Positions 22,063 to 34,949 of a stretch of 64,000 bases of DNA are shown here, piece by piece. The stretch covers positions 2,232,001 to 2,296,000 of the forward strand of contig JACONQ010000009.1 of the NCBI GenBank assembly GCA_014281115.1, given 5' to 3'. Under the pieces are notes generated by a model. That model saw nothing but the letters and a program-made list of their open reading frames with translations. It made no database searches and was not told where the DNA came from. Both the position numbers and the translations under genes were made by a program. The DNA comes from Laburnicola sp. R22_1 (lineage: Eukaryota; Ascomycota; Dothideomycetes; Pleosporales; Didymosphaeriaceae). The stretch's first letter is position 1; every line of letters starts with the position of its first letter.

Positions 22063-24218
22063 ATAGTAAGGCGCTTAGTTAGGTTTAGAATAGCTAGGCG
22101 CTTAGTTAGGCTTAATATATATATTTAATACTAAAGCTATACTTGTACTATAATAAGTAAACGTGATAATTGCTACTATAATAATAAGGGCATTTTTTAT
22201 AGTAATTTACTATAAAAATTACATATAGCTAATAAAAAAATATAATTAGTTAGACCTAATATAGCCTAGTCTATACGACCCTAACCTAACCTATGGCCTG
22301 TGCGACTCTAACCTAACCTATACCTATTACTAGCGCAAAATCTATAGGTAGAGGTTAGGTTGGGGTTAGGGTCTTACGTAAGAGAACCTAACCCCAACCT
22401 AACCTATACCTATTTGCCAGCCTAGCTATTTATTATAGACTAAATAGGTACCCTAGAGTTAGGTTAGAGTTAGAGTCTTATATAAGTAGGGTTAGGTTGG
22501 GGTTAGGATCTTACGTAAGTAGGGTTAGGTTAGGGTTAGGATCTTATATAATCTAACCTAACCCTAACCTAATCCTACTTACGTAAGACCCTAACCTTAA
22601 CCTAACCTATACTTATTTACTAGCCTAGCTTACGTACAAAGGCAAAGCTAAACTTATAGCTACTAGAATATTTAACTTATTTACTAGGTAATTTAACCTA
22701 GACTTATTACTTAAGAATAGCCTATAAATTAAATAATTACTTGCCGTCTATTAGTTTTAGGCCTAATATTGCTTTTCTTAAGGCCTGCTTTTAAAGAAGT
22801 TACTAGAATTAGTAGCTAGGGCTATTCTAAGGTCTAAAAATAATCCTAAATAGAAGAGTATTATTTAGGCTTCATGTAAGCGTACTAATATATTTAAATA
22901 AGCTTTTACTATACTTAAAATATAGATAACTTATAACACTATATATATAGTATTAAATTTTTTTAATTCTAGCCTAATATTACTAATTAAGTAGCTATTA
23001 TACTAGGCTTGTTTAGCCCTAATAAAGCTCTCTCGTTTATTAAAAATAATTATTATCTATAGAACTGTATCTAAGTTCTATTAAAAGCCTTTAGCCTAGG
23101 AATACCTAATATACTACTTAGTTTGCGCCGTCCTTATATAGCTAAGTAGGGCTTATTCTACCTAGTTGCGCCCTACTATACGCCCTAGTAAGTGCCCTAA
23201 TATACGCTCTACTAAGCGCTCTAATATCCGCCCTAGCTTATAGTGCCTACTCTATATTTAGATAATAACTTTTACTATTTCCTAACCCTTAGATATATAT
23301 AAACTAAGCTTGCTAATAGCAAGTAGATAAATATACTTTAGAGTAGACACGCTTTTACTACCCTTAGTATATTTAAGCTAGAATACTCTATAAAGCTACC
23401 TAATATTAATGAATACTATAGAAAAGGTTAATCTAGCTCTAGTATTAAAGACTAGCTAGAGAATATATATAATAAGCTCTAGATAAATATAAACTATTAC
23501 TAAGATAATAACTATATAATAAATTAAGGCAACCTTATAAAAGCTATATTTAGCTATTTTAGAGGTATATTTTAAGAGGCTGTGTAAAATTAGCATTAAA
23601 TAAATTAGGCCCTTAACAAAGATTATAGACCTAAATTACTCTTCAAATTTCTAAAAAGACTTATTATAATCTCTTTACTTCTTAATAGGTATACAAAAAG
23701 TTTATAAGCTTTTTCTTTTTAATAAAATAAATACTTAAATATTTTTATAAGTATTTAAAAGTCTAGTTAAGAAGGGTAGACCAGACGCAAAGACCTAGAA
23801 GAATAAATTATAACTTAAGTTAATTAGAAGTTTTAAGTTAATACTTTAAAAAGAGATAGAAGGTTTTAATATTAACTACTTAGTAATTAAACGCTAGATA
23901 ACTGCAGCTAGCTGTACTCTCTAAAATAATAATATAATAAATTCTTTTTAGGCGCATATAAAGACTCTTTTTAAAGTATTACTCTTTAGATTAAAGCCCT
24001 TATATATAGTAACTAACTAATAAATACTTTATTTTAAACCTACTTTTTTTTTACTTTCCATAATTAGACTAAGGTATAGTGTATAAAGAATAATGCCTAC
24101 TTTAGCTATAGTAAAAAGCTAGAAGGTAGATACTTATACTACTATCCTAAGGCAGCTATATAAGTAAATATAAAAGTAAAGAATAATCTTAATTTAAATA
24201 AACTTAGTATTGGATACT

Positions 24219-24431
24219 TGTCACTAATCTAAGGTGCGACCTCCTCGCTTACGCCATCCTCGGCTATTTCCCTATTGGGACTAGCGTGGTTTTAAGCGAG
24301 GTCCTAAGCGAGGCTATGTAGATAGCCTGCCTACGTACCTACCTTATATAGGTATTGCTACTATCTTATATTTAAATTCTAACTACTAGTTATCTTATAT
24401 ACGCTATAATAATCCTTATAGTGCCTTTATA
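24219..24431 (+). repeat. Chromo-2 5' LTR
   Basis: Begins TGTCACTAATCTAAGGTGC. The equivalent 3' LTR at 33,616-33,828 begins TATTACTAATCTAAGGTGC, with the TG changed. Both are 213 bp. The 5' copy keeps more G+C (GACCTCCTCGCTTACGCC versus AATCCCCTTACTTATGCC). Confidence 0.9.
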
Positions 24432-26399
24432 CTATAGTAGCGATTGTTAAGCTGTGGTTTAACTATCTACAGCCTGTCTTTAGAGTGTTATTAATAATAA
24501 CACCTATTAACTAACGTAGTGGGTAGGTTTCTACTTTCTTAAGTACCTTATATATTAGGAGTACAGATGCCTCCTCTAGAGCATTACTAATATAATAGAT
24601 AGTAATAATAACGCTTACCTATAGGTTACCTATTAATAATAGGTATAGTAGAAGATAAAGAATGGCTGCTGCCTTATTTATAGCGGCAAGTAGATTATAT
24701 CTTATAAGATGTTAGCCCTCTAGTATTATTATAATAAATAGTCCCTAGAAGAATAACTTACTTATAAGTAATATAGCTTCCTATAATAGATAATCTATAA
24801 GCTTACTAAGCTTTATATGTAGTAACTACTATAATAGTTATAAGAGTAGCTTACTAATAAGTAAACCTAGTTATTATAATAACTATAAGCGTGGCTTACT
24901 TTAATAAGCCTATAGCATATTTATTAAACTTACTATAAGTTACTATGAATTATAGTAATCTTATTTACTTTACTAATAAGAGATAAAATAATATTAATAT
25001 TATTAATTAATCTAATAATAGTAACGTCTGTAATAATAATATCTTCTCCGTCCCCACAACTCTTATAATTATAATATATAGGACCTCGATAATAATAGTA
25101 GATAGTAATAACCTAGATAACCCATAGCCTAGGGTATAAATATAAGATAAGTTAGTAAGGCCTATGCCCCTAGTAAATTACTTTAGTGCAGTATAGTAGT
25201 AACTCTTTGGGCGCGCTTGCTCTGCGCAGTTAAATGTCTTAAGACCTTATAGTAATTTTAGTAAATCTAACCTACTTCAGTAGAAGTTTAGAAAGCTTAA
25301 TATTATTATATAAAGTCTTAAAGTTTTATATATATTGTATCTTTTATAGTTATATATAGACTATAGTTATAATACCTTATATAAAAGCACCTACTACAAC
25401 TAACTATAGTACACACCTTGCTCTTAACTCTTAATTCTAACTTTAATCTAAATTGTACACTTACTGAGAGATAAATTTATTGTATATAGTAGATAAGATA
25501 GCGAGACCGAGCTATAAAAACAATAATAATAACACTAGTTTCTATAAGAAGCCCTATAACTTCGCTACTACATTCTAGATTCTAACTTAGTAGAGCACTA
25601 CTTAGGGTACTCTGCCTATAGACTAGAATAAATTAGATAATAACTTGCTAGAGATGGAGCGTTAACATAATAAGCGCAAAGTTACCTTTAAAAAGAAACT
25701 TTTTTAACCTAAATATTATAATAAGGCATTTGCAGATAATAATAGTAATAAAGGCAGACTTTTTAATAAAAATAACCCTTTTATTAATATACCTAATTAT
25801 CTAACAATAACACATAACTAATAAGATTATGCTAGCTAACTACTTACTAATCTTTTTAAGTATATATACTTTACTAACGTTACTAATACTAATAGTAATA
25901 TACTAGATTATAAACTCTAAGTTAGTATAACTAGTAAGGAGAATGGTATAAAGTTAGACAAAGTTAAAGTTTAGGGACATATATAGTTTATTAACGCGGT
26001 TAACTAGAAACCTAAGTTCTAGTAGAATATTATTATCTTACTAGCTATAACTATATAGCGAATTACTAATAAACTATAAGATAACTAGACTAAGCTTTAA
26101 GAGCTTAAGTAGCTCTAGGCTAGTTATAAAGTACTAGAGCAACAGTTTATAACAAAATTAGAGTAGGTTAGAACGTCAGAGGATTATATATTATTATATA
26201 AGAATACTCTCTAGGTTATAGAATAGGATAACGTCTAGCTGTGAGCACGTTATAATTTATTAAAAAAGGACTTTATTATCCTTAGAAAGTTAAAGATACT
26301 AGCTGCCTATTATATAGCCCTATAGCAACAGCTTAAGAAACTTTAAAGTTGTCTACTTAATAACTATATCCCATATTTTAATTATTAGAACTTAGAAAA

Positions 26400-29300
26400 C
26401 TGCGTTACATAATCTACAAAGTTAGAGTATACACTTTAGCGGGAATTAGACACTATATATACTTATATTACTAAGCTTAAAGGATAGCCACCTATACGCG
26501 TTATTTATTATTATTAACCTTGTAACACTAGACAGTTCGCAATAGACCTAATTTAGCTAATCCTATCTATTAAATAACTACTAAATGTGGAAGTTTATTA
26601 TACACCTGCTAATAAGCTATTACTTAATTATATACGTCCTTCCCTTACTCTAGACTTATAATATAACCTGCGTACTATAAGCCACACAAGTTACGCATAA
26701 TAATAGACCTATCTAATATCCTCTTGTAAAGTATTCCTATTACTAGAACTTATAGCAGATCCTTAATACTTATATTAGATTTATATGCCTAAGGTAGATT
26801 ATTTCTCTAACAAAGACAAAGATAAAAATAACTATAAATATTAGTATATTATATTAATAGATAAGCTTTAGACTTTTTAAATAAATACTTGTGTATTATA
26901 TACTTGCGTAGCCAACTTATGAGATATGCCTAGACTCTAGTATATCTGTATTTTAATACTGCTACAACTATTGCAGATATACTTAACCACTTTAATAAGA
27001 TCTATCTATCTAAGAATAAACTATTAGACGCCCAGAAAAATATTATAGGCGATACCCTGGCTTAAGGACCTAGGAAGACTCTTATAGATTAGCACGCGCG
27101 ATTTATGACTGTTATTAACTTTTTTAGCATACCTAACTACCTACTAATAAATTAAGCCTACTAACTTATGCACAATTGTATTATTAACGCCACTAACACA
27201 TTATTTATGTCTAGGAAGTCTTTTGCCTCTTATATAGACTAAGCCTTATACATAGAGCGCCTTAACTATAAGTCTACTATAGGTTGCTCTAGTACGTCTA
27301 CTATAATATCTAATTATTTAAAAGCTTACTTAATAAATACTACTACTACTAGATCTAAAACTATAATATATACTATGTTCTCTACTCTACACATAAATAA
27401 AACTACTAAACACAATACTTATAGATATACGTTATAAGAGTTAGATCTACTAGCTAAGGCTAATACTTATTTTAAATATAGAGTTGCGAAATATTAAGTA
27501 ATAGATACTACTGCTAGCTATTGTAATAATATAATTAGTCCTACTAAGAATATTAAGTATCTTTATATTATCCTCTCTAGCTCTATTAACTATAAAGACG
27601 TATAATATGTCTACGCTATCTAGACAAATTCTAACTAATTATATAGTATTTATAGACACAATGGTTTGCACGATAAGTTACCTAAGTATAAGATTTCTAA
27701 CTCTAATAAGGATAATATACATTATAGTTAGAACTATAAGAATAATAATAAGTTATATTTTTAGTAGCTCCTAAGCAAAACTGCGCAAGGAAGCGACATT
27801 AATAGCGTATATAGAGAAATCTCGCAGTAGTATAATAAAAAATAGATAAGTTTAAACTTAATACTAAGCTTGGCCTTAACCTATAGTGTATACAACAGAT
27901 TTTCGCAGTCGCTATAGACAAGAAGCCCTAACTAAACAAAGTTAAGTAGTTATAGTTTATATGTTTTATTAAGCTTACCGCACTCTATAAATAGGCTAAG
28001 GCATATTAACTTACTAATATAGGAGCTAGTGTAAGCTTTATTAGTCCTGCATATATTAAACAACACTAAATAAGACTATATAATATTAATAATCTAATTA
28101 TATTATGTCTCGCTAATAGTAAGGTGGTTAATAAGATTAGTTAAGCTATAGACCTTACTATATAGTATGGGACTTATACTAGCACTATTATATATTTTAT
28201 AACTAATATTAGGACTTTTAATATTATACTTAGAATAAATTAAATATTTGCCTATTACCTACAGCTAGGGTTATGTAACTAGTCTATAGTATTTAACACT
28301 TACTACTATCTAGTTAACTGCTTTAAGAATATTTTACCTAAGACTATTTACTATAATAAATCGCTAACTAGCTCCTTATAATCTATACCGCGAAATAATA
28401 GTAGTCTTATTATAGGTAAGGTAGCTTATCTTATGGTAGTACACTATCTAAACGTAGTTACCTAGTTAGAACCTTATTATTAGAACTAGCTTAGTTGCCT
28501 ATCTAACTCTACTAATAGTAACTGTAACGCGCAAACCTTTTGCGCGGCTATAGAACTAGCTACTTATAGTTAAACTAACTATAATAAGTTTATAAAAAAG
28601 TTAGTTAATAAGCTATAAATAATAAACAAACTTAAGCAGCTATTCCTAGGTTAGTTACATAATACGTCTTAGTATTTTAATCTAAAGGAGACTAATAAGT
28701 TAGCTCCTTACTACCCTAGCGTTAACTATACTATTACCCTAGTTAATAATAAAGCACTACAACCGCACATTTATAGTCTTACGCATTTAGAGACAATAGT
28801 AATTAAGGAATACATTAATAACATAACTGCGAAGGGCTTCCTATAGACAAGTATATCTTAGTATACGTTACCTATTCTTATTATTAAAAAACTAGAGAAT
28901 GAATTATGCGTTTGCATTAATTATTATATAATTAACACTATTATAAAGCGCAATTATAACGCACTACTATTTCTAAAGAACACGCTAGTATATATAAATA
29001 AGACAAAGTTTATATCTATTATAAATATTATTGCAGATTTTAATAATATATAGATTAAGAAAGGTGATAAAGAGAAAATAGCGTTTCTTACACAATATAG
29101 GTTGTATAAGTATACTATTATGGCTTTTAGTCTTACTAAAGCTTCTAGCACGTTCTAGACTTATATTAATAAGACGCTATAGCAATACCTAGATAACTTT
29201 TATATGGCGTACTTAGATAATATCCTTATATATAGTAAAACTAAAGAGAACTATATTAGACATATATAGAATATTGTTAACAAACTAGAATAAGTAGAAT

Positions 29301-32300
29301 TATATTTAAATATTAATAAGTGTTAGTTTAAGGTTAAAAGAATTAAGTATCTTAAAATTATTCTTACTACTAAAGGTATTAAAATAGATCCTAAAAGGTA
29401 TAAGTAGTATATAACTAGTAACTGCCCTAATCTCTTAAAGATATACAAGCTTTCCTAGAATTCGCTAACTTCTACTATTAATTTATTAAAGGTTTTAGCC
29501 AGATTGCCTATCTACTAACTAATCTTACTAAAACTAATATACTAAAAGATTAGCCTATTAAGCTAGGGTTACCCACCATAATCGCTTTTAAATCACTTAA
29601 ATACGCATTCTCTATAATATCTATGCTGCTTTATTTTAACCTAGACAAAGAAACCTAGCTAGATATAGACGTGTCTAACTTTATTACTATAGCTATATTA
29701 TTGCAAAAGGACAACTAGAATATATTACAACCTATTACCTACTTATTATATAAGATAAATCCCACTAAGTGCAACTATAAGATTTATAATAAGAAGCTGC
29801 TGGCTATTATACGCGCCTTTGAGAAATGGAGATCTAAGCTCTTAGGCACCTAGGATTCTATTAATATTGTTACTAATCACCTTGCATTGCAATACTTTAT
29901 AACTAGTAAGCAACTTAATTAATAATAAGTATAATAGACAGAATTTTTGGCTAAGTTGAACTTCCACATTTAATATTGCCTAGGAAAGTAAGATACAAAG
30001 CCTAATGCGCTTATAAGGCGACCTAAAGATTTGCCTAAGGGCAATAACAATATGCGCCGCTAATACTAAGTCTAAATAGTTTTACGCCTAGAGATCTTTA
30101 AAAGTAAAGGTTTATATTATATAGTTGCAGTCGCCTACGCTCTATTAGATAAAAGTTATTACTTTAGTGTATAGCTTACCGCTATGCTGTATTATATTAT
30201 AGAGCTTGCCGCTAATAATAATAAGCCCTCCACTACTATTACAATAGAAACTAAGAAGACGGCGTAATTACTTTAGGATATTAGAGCTGCCTACACTTCT
30301 AATAAAATAGTTTAGGATATTATTACTGCTATTAAGGCTAAGGCCTACTGTTTGCCAAAAAAGCTTCTTAAGCAGAGACTTAGAATTAAAGTTATTGGTT
30401 ATTAACTAAGTAATAGACTATTATATATTAAAGACTAATTATATATTTCTAATAATAAAGAACTTTATGTGCGTATCCTTAAGTAGGTCTATAACAGCGT
30501 TACTACTAGACACGTTAGTTATAAGGGCACTTATAAACGTGTTAGTTATTAGTATTACTAGCTATATATAATATAAACTATTGCCTATTATATCTATTCC
30601 TATATATTCTACTATTATAGTAAGCTATACTGCAACACTAAGTATAGCCTACTACACCTACTACTAGTTCTAAACTATTACTAGTAGTTAATCTTTATAG
30701 ATTTTATTATAGGCTTACTACTTTATTATATTAATAATAAGATCTATACAGCTATTATAGTTGTTATTAATTAACTTAGTAAGAAAAAGAAGTTTATTTC
30801 TATAGTTAAGATTATAGCTAAGGTAGTTATAAAGGTCTTTATTACCTATATCTAGTGTAAGGAAGATTTCCTAGAGGATATTATTAGTAACTATAGCTAG
30901 TAGTTTATATTACACTTCTAGAAGCGCCTTTATAAGAGATTGGGTACTAAACTTTGCCTATTAACTAGCTAGCACCTTAAGACTAATAGTTAAACTAAAG
31001 TTGCTAATACTATATTAAAGGAGTACTTATACGCGTATATTAACTATTAATAAAATAACTAGGCCCTATACTTGCCTATAGCGAAATTTATAGCTAACTT
31101 ATTTGTTAGTAAGTTAATAGACGTCGCGCCTTTTATTACTACTAAAGGTTACTTACTATATAATAGTACTAAGCCTATCTAGTAGCTATATAATATTAAG
31201 TTAGTATGTAAAAATACTACTACTAGCGAACGCCCACTTATTGTGCCTGTTTATTAAATATCTTTATTGTATGGAGATTCTAACCAAGGTTAAGTCCGCA
31301 CTATACATAGAGAGGAGTAAAATAGAAGGCACTAAAACCTAGTACCTAGCACACAGTAGTAGTAACAAAATATACACAAAATAACAATAATTTTATTATT
31401 AACTTTCTTTATAGTAGTATTATTAACAGTAGTTAATAGATAGTCTGCTATCTGGCATAACTAAGTCACATATTATCTCTTAACTAGTAGACTATTAGAG
31501 AGCTATAGTAGACTGCGGAGTTGCAACTGTAGAAGTAGTGTGAATAATAGGACACTTAACTATAGTTTAGTTATTGTGTTCGCGACCTAGTAGTAGCGTA
31601 ACTATAGTTTACTATATGTACAGCGTATAAAGTCTACCTACTTTTATAATATTAGCGACGCCTAGTATACTAAATCTTTATCTTTAATATATAACTACCA
31701 CTACTATCTTTTAAATTTAGCTCTTTATTTATTATATCTAGCAACATAATAATATTCTAGCAGCCTAACTATACTACTTCTTTTATATAGGGCAGCACAG
31801 CTATAGTAGAGTTCTAAGAGTATATAAAGGATTAGCTAGGCAAAGTTAAGAATAATCCCTAGAGATTTAGTAATCTTGTACAGCAAGTAGGATTATTAGA
31901 GGGGCCTCTTAATCTTAATATCTTTAATAATACCTAGCCCTAGCTATTTAGGCCCTATTAGCTAGTTTTATAATTTTAGATCCTAGAGTGCAAAGCACTC
32001 CTTTAGTACCTAGATAGAGGGTTAGGTTAGGTGTTTATACTACAATAATAGGACAAAGTAGAGGCATTACTAAAGAAGCTTAAAGATAAGGACTAGTAAA
32101 GTAAAGGTATAGGGTAGCTGCTAGATAATAAATGGCAGTTTCTTAAGGACTATATAAGTTTAAAAGCGCAGCTATGGCATAAGAAACTTATAGATATAGT
32201 AGTAATTATCTAGGGTACTGTTAAAGGAGAGGACTATAACTAAGTAATAAGAGTGAGGATAAGCGGCGGCAGCGGGAGCATAGAGGAGATAGGCGGCGGC

Positions 32301-33110
32301 AAGATCCTAGGGGGGCAGAATGCAGCTTGCCGATTGCAAGGAGAGATCTACTATAGAAGAGAGTTAATAAAATAGTTAGGTTAGTTGCTATTATAATTGT
32401 TATTATTATTATTATAGTAAAAAATATTATTAAAGAAATTATTAATTACGTAACATAGTAGTTAGTTAAACAGCTAGCCTAGGATTACGTAATATTACGA
32501 ATTAACCCTAGGGAAGAAATAGCGCCTGTCTATATAAATTACTAATACGTAAATAACTTTATTAACTCTCTTACCTAGTTGGGTAACTTCTTACGCGATA
32601 ATTTATAATAGGCGTAAGCTAAATAGGCTAAGTACACTAATATAAAGTATACGCCTACACCCTACTTTAAAGTTAGTAATAAGGTAATATTAGAAACGCA
32701 TAACTTAAAAATAAAAAGGCCTAGTTCTTTACTTAACTTTAGGAATAAGGAACCTTTCTATATAGTCTATATTGTAAATAATATAGCTTATAAACTTAAC
32801 CTATCTAAGAAAATAGGTTAACTACATAATATTTTCTATCTATAGCTACTACACCTATATAATAAGCAACCGCTTAACAGCCAAATATATAATAAGAATA
32901 ATGTCCCGCTAAACAAATATACTAATAAAGAGTACGAAGTTAAGACTATATTAACCTATTAATTAAACAAGTTAAAATAGGACTTATACGCGCTTAACTA
33001 TAGTATTATAGAATATAAACTTATGTAAAATAGATTTAATAATCCTACTTAAGAGCCTGATTACAACCTAGTTAATTGCTCTTATCTTATCGCTAGTTTT
33101 TACGCTAAGA
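26400..33110 (+). pseudogene. Chromo-2 gag-pol remnant
   Basis: The gag part ends in a degenerate zinc knuckle (TYFKYRVAKYQVIDTTA, near 27,480). Protease is at about 28,010: NIGASVSFISPAYIK, where retropepsins start with Asp. RT runs from 28,740 to 29,420 with a box MAYLDNILIYS (29,203-29,236), YLDD changed to YLDN. RNase H follows to about 30,060. Integrase occupies 30,470-31,244 (FIDFIIGLL; ISNYSQQFILHF) and resumes after RP14-b at 32,534 with YINYQYVNNF. A chromodomain is at about 32,925-33,110 (KEYEVKTIL; EPDYNLVNCSYLIASFYAK). Frequent TAG/TAA codons and frameshifts make it dead. The gag start upstream of 26,400 was not placed. Confidence 0.85.
31255..32519 (+). mobile_element. RP14-b: full-length 1.26-kb RP14 element in Chromo-2 integrase
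   Basis: Flanked by GTGCCTGTTTAT (31,243-31,254) and GCGCCTGTCTAT (32,522-32,533), a duplication of 12-14 bp with C/T differences. Deletion restores the integrase frame (ERPLIVPV-YINYQ). It begins TAAATATCTTTATTG with GGAGATTCTAACCAAGG, and ends at ATTAACCCTAGGGAAGAA. A protein-like plus-strand frame at about 32,060-32,390 (LLKKLKDKD; NKWQFLKDYISLKAQ; LQGEIYYRRELIKQ) suggests a small gene. No reverse transcriptase or transposase was recognised. The best-preserved copy of its family. Confidence 0.8.
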
Positions 33111-33615
33111 ACCTAAAGAAGCCTAATATACCACATAACTTTAATAAGCTTATTACGCGTTAGGATAATATTGCGTGTCTTACTACCCTTCTTATTATAG
33201 ATACCTATCTAGATGCCTAGAAATAGTTAGATATAAGTCTTAAGTTAGCAACAAATAATAGTTCCTCTAAAAACCCTTCTAGCAGTCCTCTTAGTAGAGT
33301 TGCGCGTACTAACGTATGCGATAATAGTACTAATAATATAACCCTAATAGATAATAGTACTAATAACGCAAATGTAATAGACGTTAATAAGTTAAATTAA
33401 GTCTATAGTAAGTTAGTAGGATTTTATAATAATTTAGTAGAAATTTACAATAATTTAGTGTAAATTACTATAAGAAATATAATAATTAGAAATAGTATAC
33501 AATAGAATATAATAAACTATAATAGATTGCAATAAAGCGCAATATTTATATAGCTATTAGTATATAGTTAGAAGGATCTTAGTAGCACTAGATTTGCTAC
33601 TATAGAAGGGGGTAG

Positions 33616-33828
33616 TATTACTAATCTAAGGTGCAATCCCCTTACTTATGCCATCCTTAGCTATTTTCCTATTAGGACTAGCGTAGTTTTAAGCAAGGTC
33701 CTAAGCGAGACTATATATATAGCCTGCCTACGTACCTACCTTATATAGGTATTACTACTATCTTATATTTAGATTCTAACTACTAGTTATCTTATATACA
33801 CTATAATAATCCCTATAGTGCTCTTATA
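33616..33828 (+). repeat. Chromo-2 3' LTR
   Basis: 213 bp, partner of 24,219-24,431, ending in CTCTTATA directly before the ATACT target duplication. Confidence 0.9.
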
Positions 33829-34949
33829 ATACTACTCTAATTTAGAAGTAGGCAATTTATTAGATAATAAGTCTTTAAATACAAGCTACTAAACTACTCT
33901 AATTTAGTAGCTTATATAGGAGCTACTAAACTAATTAATTTAAATAAACTATAATATTAACTATAAAATATAGATACTAAACTAAAATTACTACCTATAA
34001 GTAGTATAATAGTAAGGGTTTCTAAACTATTTAAAGTCCTCTAGTTAGTTATACTAGTACAAATTATATTTTAAAAGTTAGCTCTTAGGTTATAAGTCTT
34101 AATAAATACTAGTGCTAGCGCTTATAATCTTATTATTTTAAGATATATAAAAGTAGTATAAAAATAGCTTAAAGCTAAACTCCTTTATCTAAAGATACTA
34201 ATCCCCCTTAAGAACTTTATAGAAAAGAGAAGCGTAAAAGTACATACTTATTTTATAGCCTAGCTTAATATTAATAGATATAGTATTACTATATAGTTTA
34301 TTTTTTATAAAATAGGGGACTATAATCTTATTATTAGTAGGAAGTTTTTTAAGCAAGCTAACTACCTAGTTAATACTTAGGACCACTGCCTTTACTAGAA
34401 AGATAACAAGAATCTAACCTTTACTAGTAACTTTATTCTACTTTAGACTTTTTCTCTACCTAACCCTTCCTACTAGGACAACGCTACCTAATAGGATAGT
34501 CTACTTAATAAATAAGATTATACCTACTAAATAACTTGCTTATTAAAAGCTAACTAAAGAATCTCTAAGAATATCTCTATCTAGCTTCCTAGCTCTACTA
34601 TCTTAGTTATTAGAACGTACTTAAAGGCTTACTAAAAACTAAGCTATAAGAATATCTTTAATAGAGATAGTAGTATAAAGACTATATAGCTACCTTTCTT
34701 AGATAAAGAACTATTAGATAATAAATTACCTTTTAATTATCTTATCTCTACTACTAAAGAAAGCCATTAATAAAACTAGTCCCTAGAAATTATATAGTAG
34801 AATCTAGGTCTTACTCTTAATCTTAGACCTAGAGACTGTAAACTTACTAAAGAAGCTAATCTATAGATTAGACAGCTCTTACTAGTAGAATTAACTATTT
34901 AATTAAAACTACCCTAGCTAGAATAACTTAGGTTAGTACCTTTTCGTCC

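Larger units (their letters stand above)
14848..22424 (-). mobile_element. HA: hAT transposon carrying a histone H3-like gene
   Basis: Bounded by TAGGCTAGTAAATAGG (14,848) and ATTTGCCAGCCTA (22,424), with an exact 8-bp duplication GCTATTTA at 14,840-14,847 and 22,425-22,432. Without the pogo insert P1 it is about 5.7 kb. Subterminal arrays of CTAACCTAACCTATACC-type repeats occupy 14,848-15,000 and 22,250-22,424. On the minus strand lie ORF2 (20,985-19,900) and the transposase (19,120-15,080). On the plus strand near the right end lies an H3-like gene (21,556-22,062). The TSD length and the transposase motifs identify the hAT superfamily. RIP is moderate. Confidence 0.85.
14610..22627. mobile_element. 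M2: hAT-type MITE, split by the insertion of HA
   Basis: The outer ends TAGGCTAGTAAATG (14,610) and TTTACTAGCCTA (22,627) are flanked by an exact 8-bp duplication GCTTACGT (14,602-14,609 and 22,628-22,635). GP-2 shows the uninserted gag sequence near 45,690. The MITE halves are 14,610-14,847 and 22,433-22,627, about 433 bp in sum and comparable with M1 (386 bp) and M3 (473 bp). The body again consists of TTAGG/CCTAA runs. Confidence 0.85.
24219..33828 (+). mobile_element. Chromo-2: Ty3/Gypsy chromovirus inserted in GP-1
   Basis: 213-bp LTRs (24,219-24,431 and 33,616-33,828) and the exact 5-bp duplication ATACT (24,214-24,218 and 33,829-33,833) define the element. GP-2 near 47,207 shows the uninserted site. 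The 3' LTR follows a purine tract GAAGGGGGTAG. The total of 9.6 kb includes RP14-b (31,255-32,519), leaving about 8.3 kb. The gag, protease, RT, RNase H, integrase, chromodomain order is readable. The two LTRs differ mostly by C/T and G/A changes, as RIP predicts. Confidence 0.92.

Noticed and set aside
28954..29151. 65-codon minus-strand ORF
   Set aside because: Lies antisense to the Chromo-2 RT; hydrophobic, AT-driven composition.
31267..31690. Solo LTR of a Copia element (TG..CA ends in RP14)
   Set aside because: No second copy of this segment occurs at the other end of any RP14 element, and TSDs of 12-15 bp are incompatible with LTR integration (4-6 bp).
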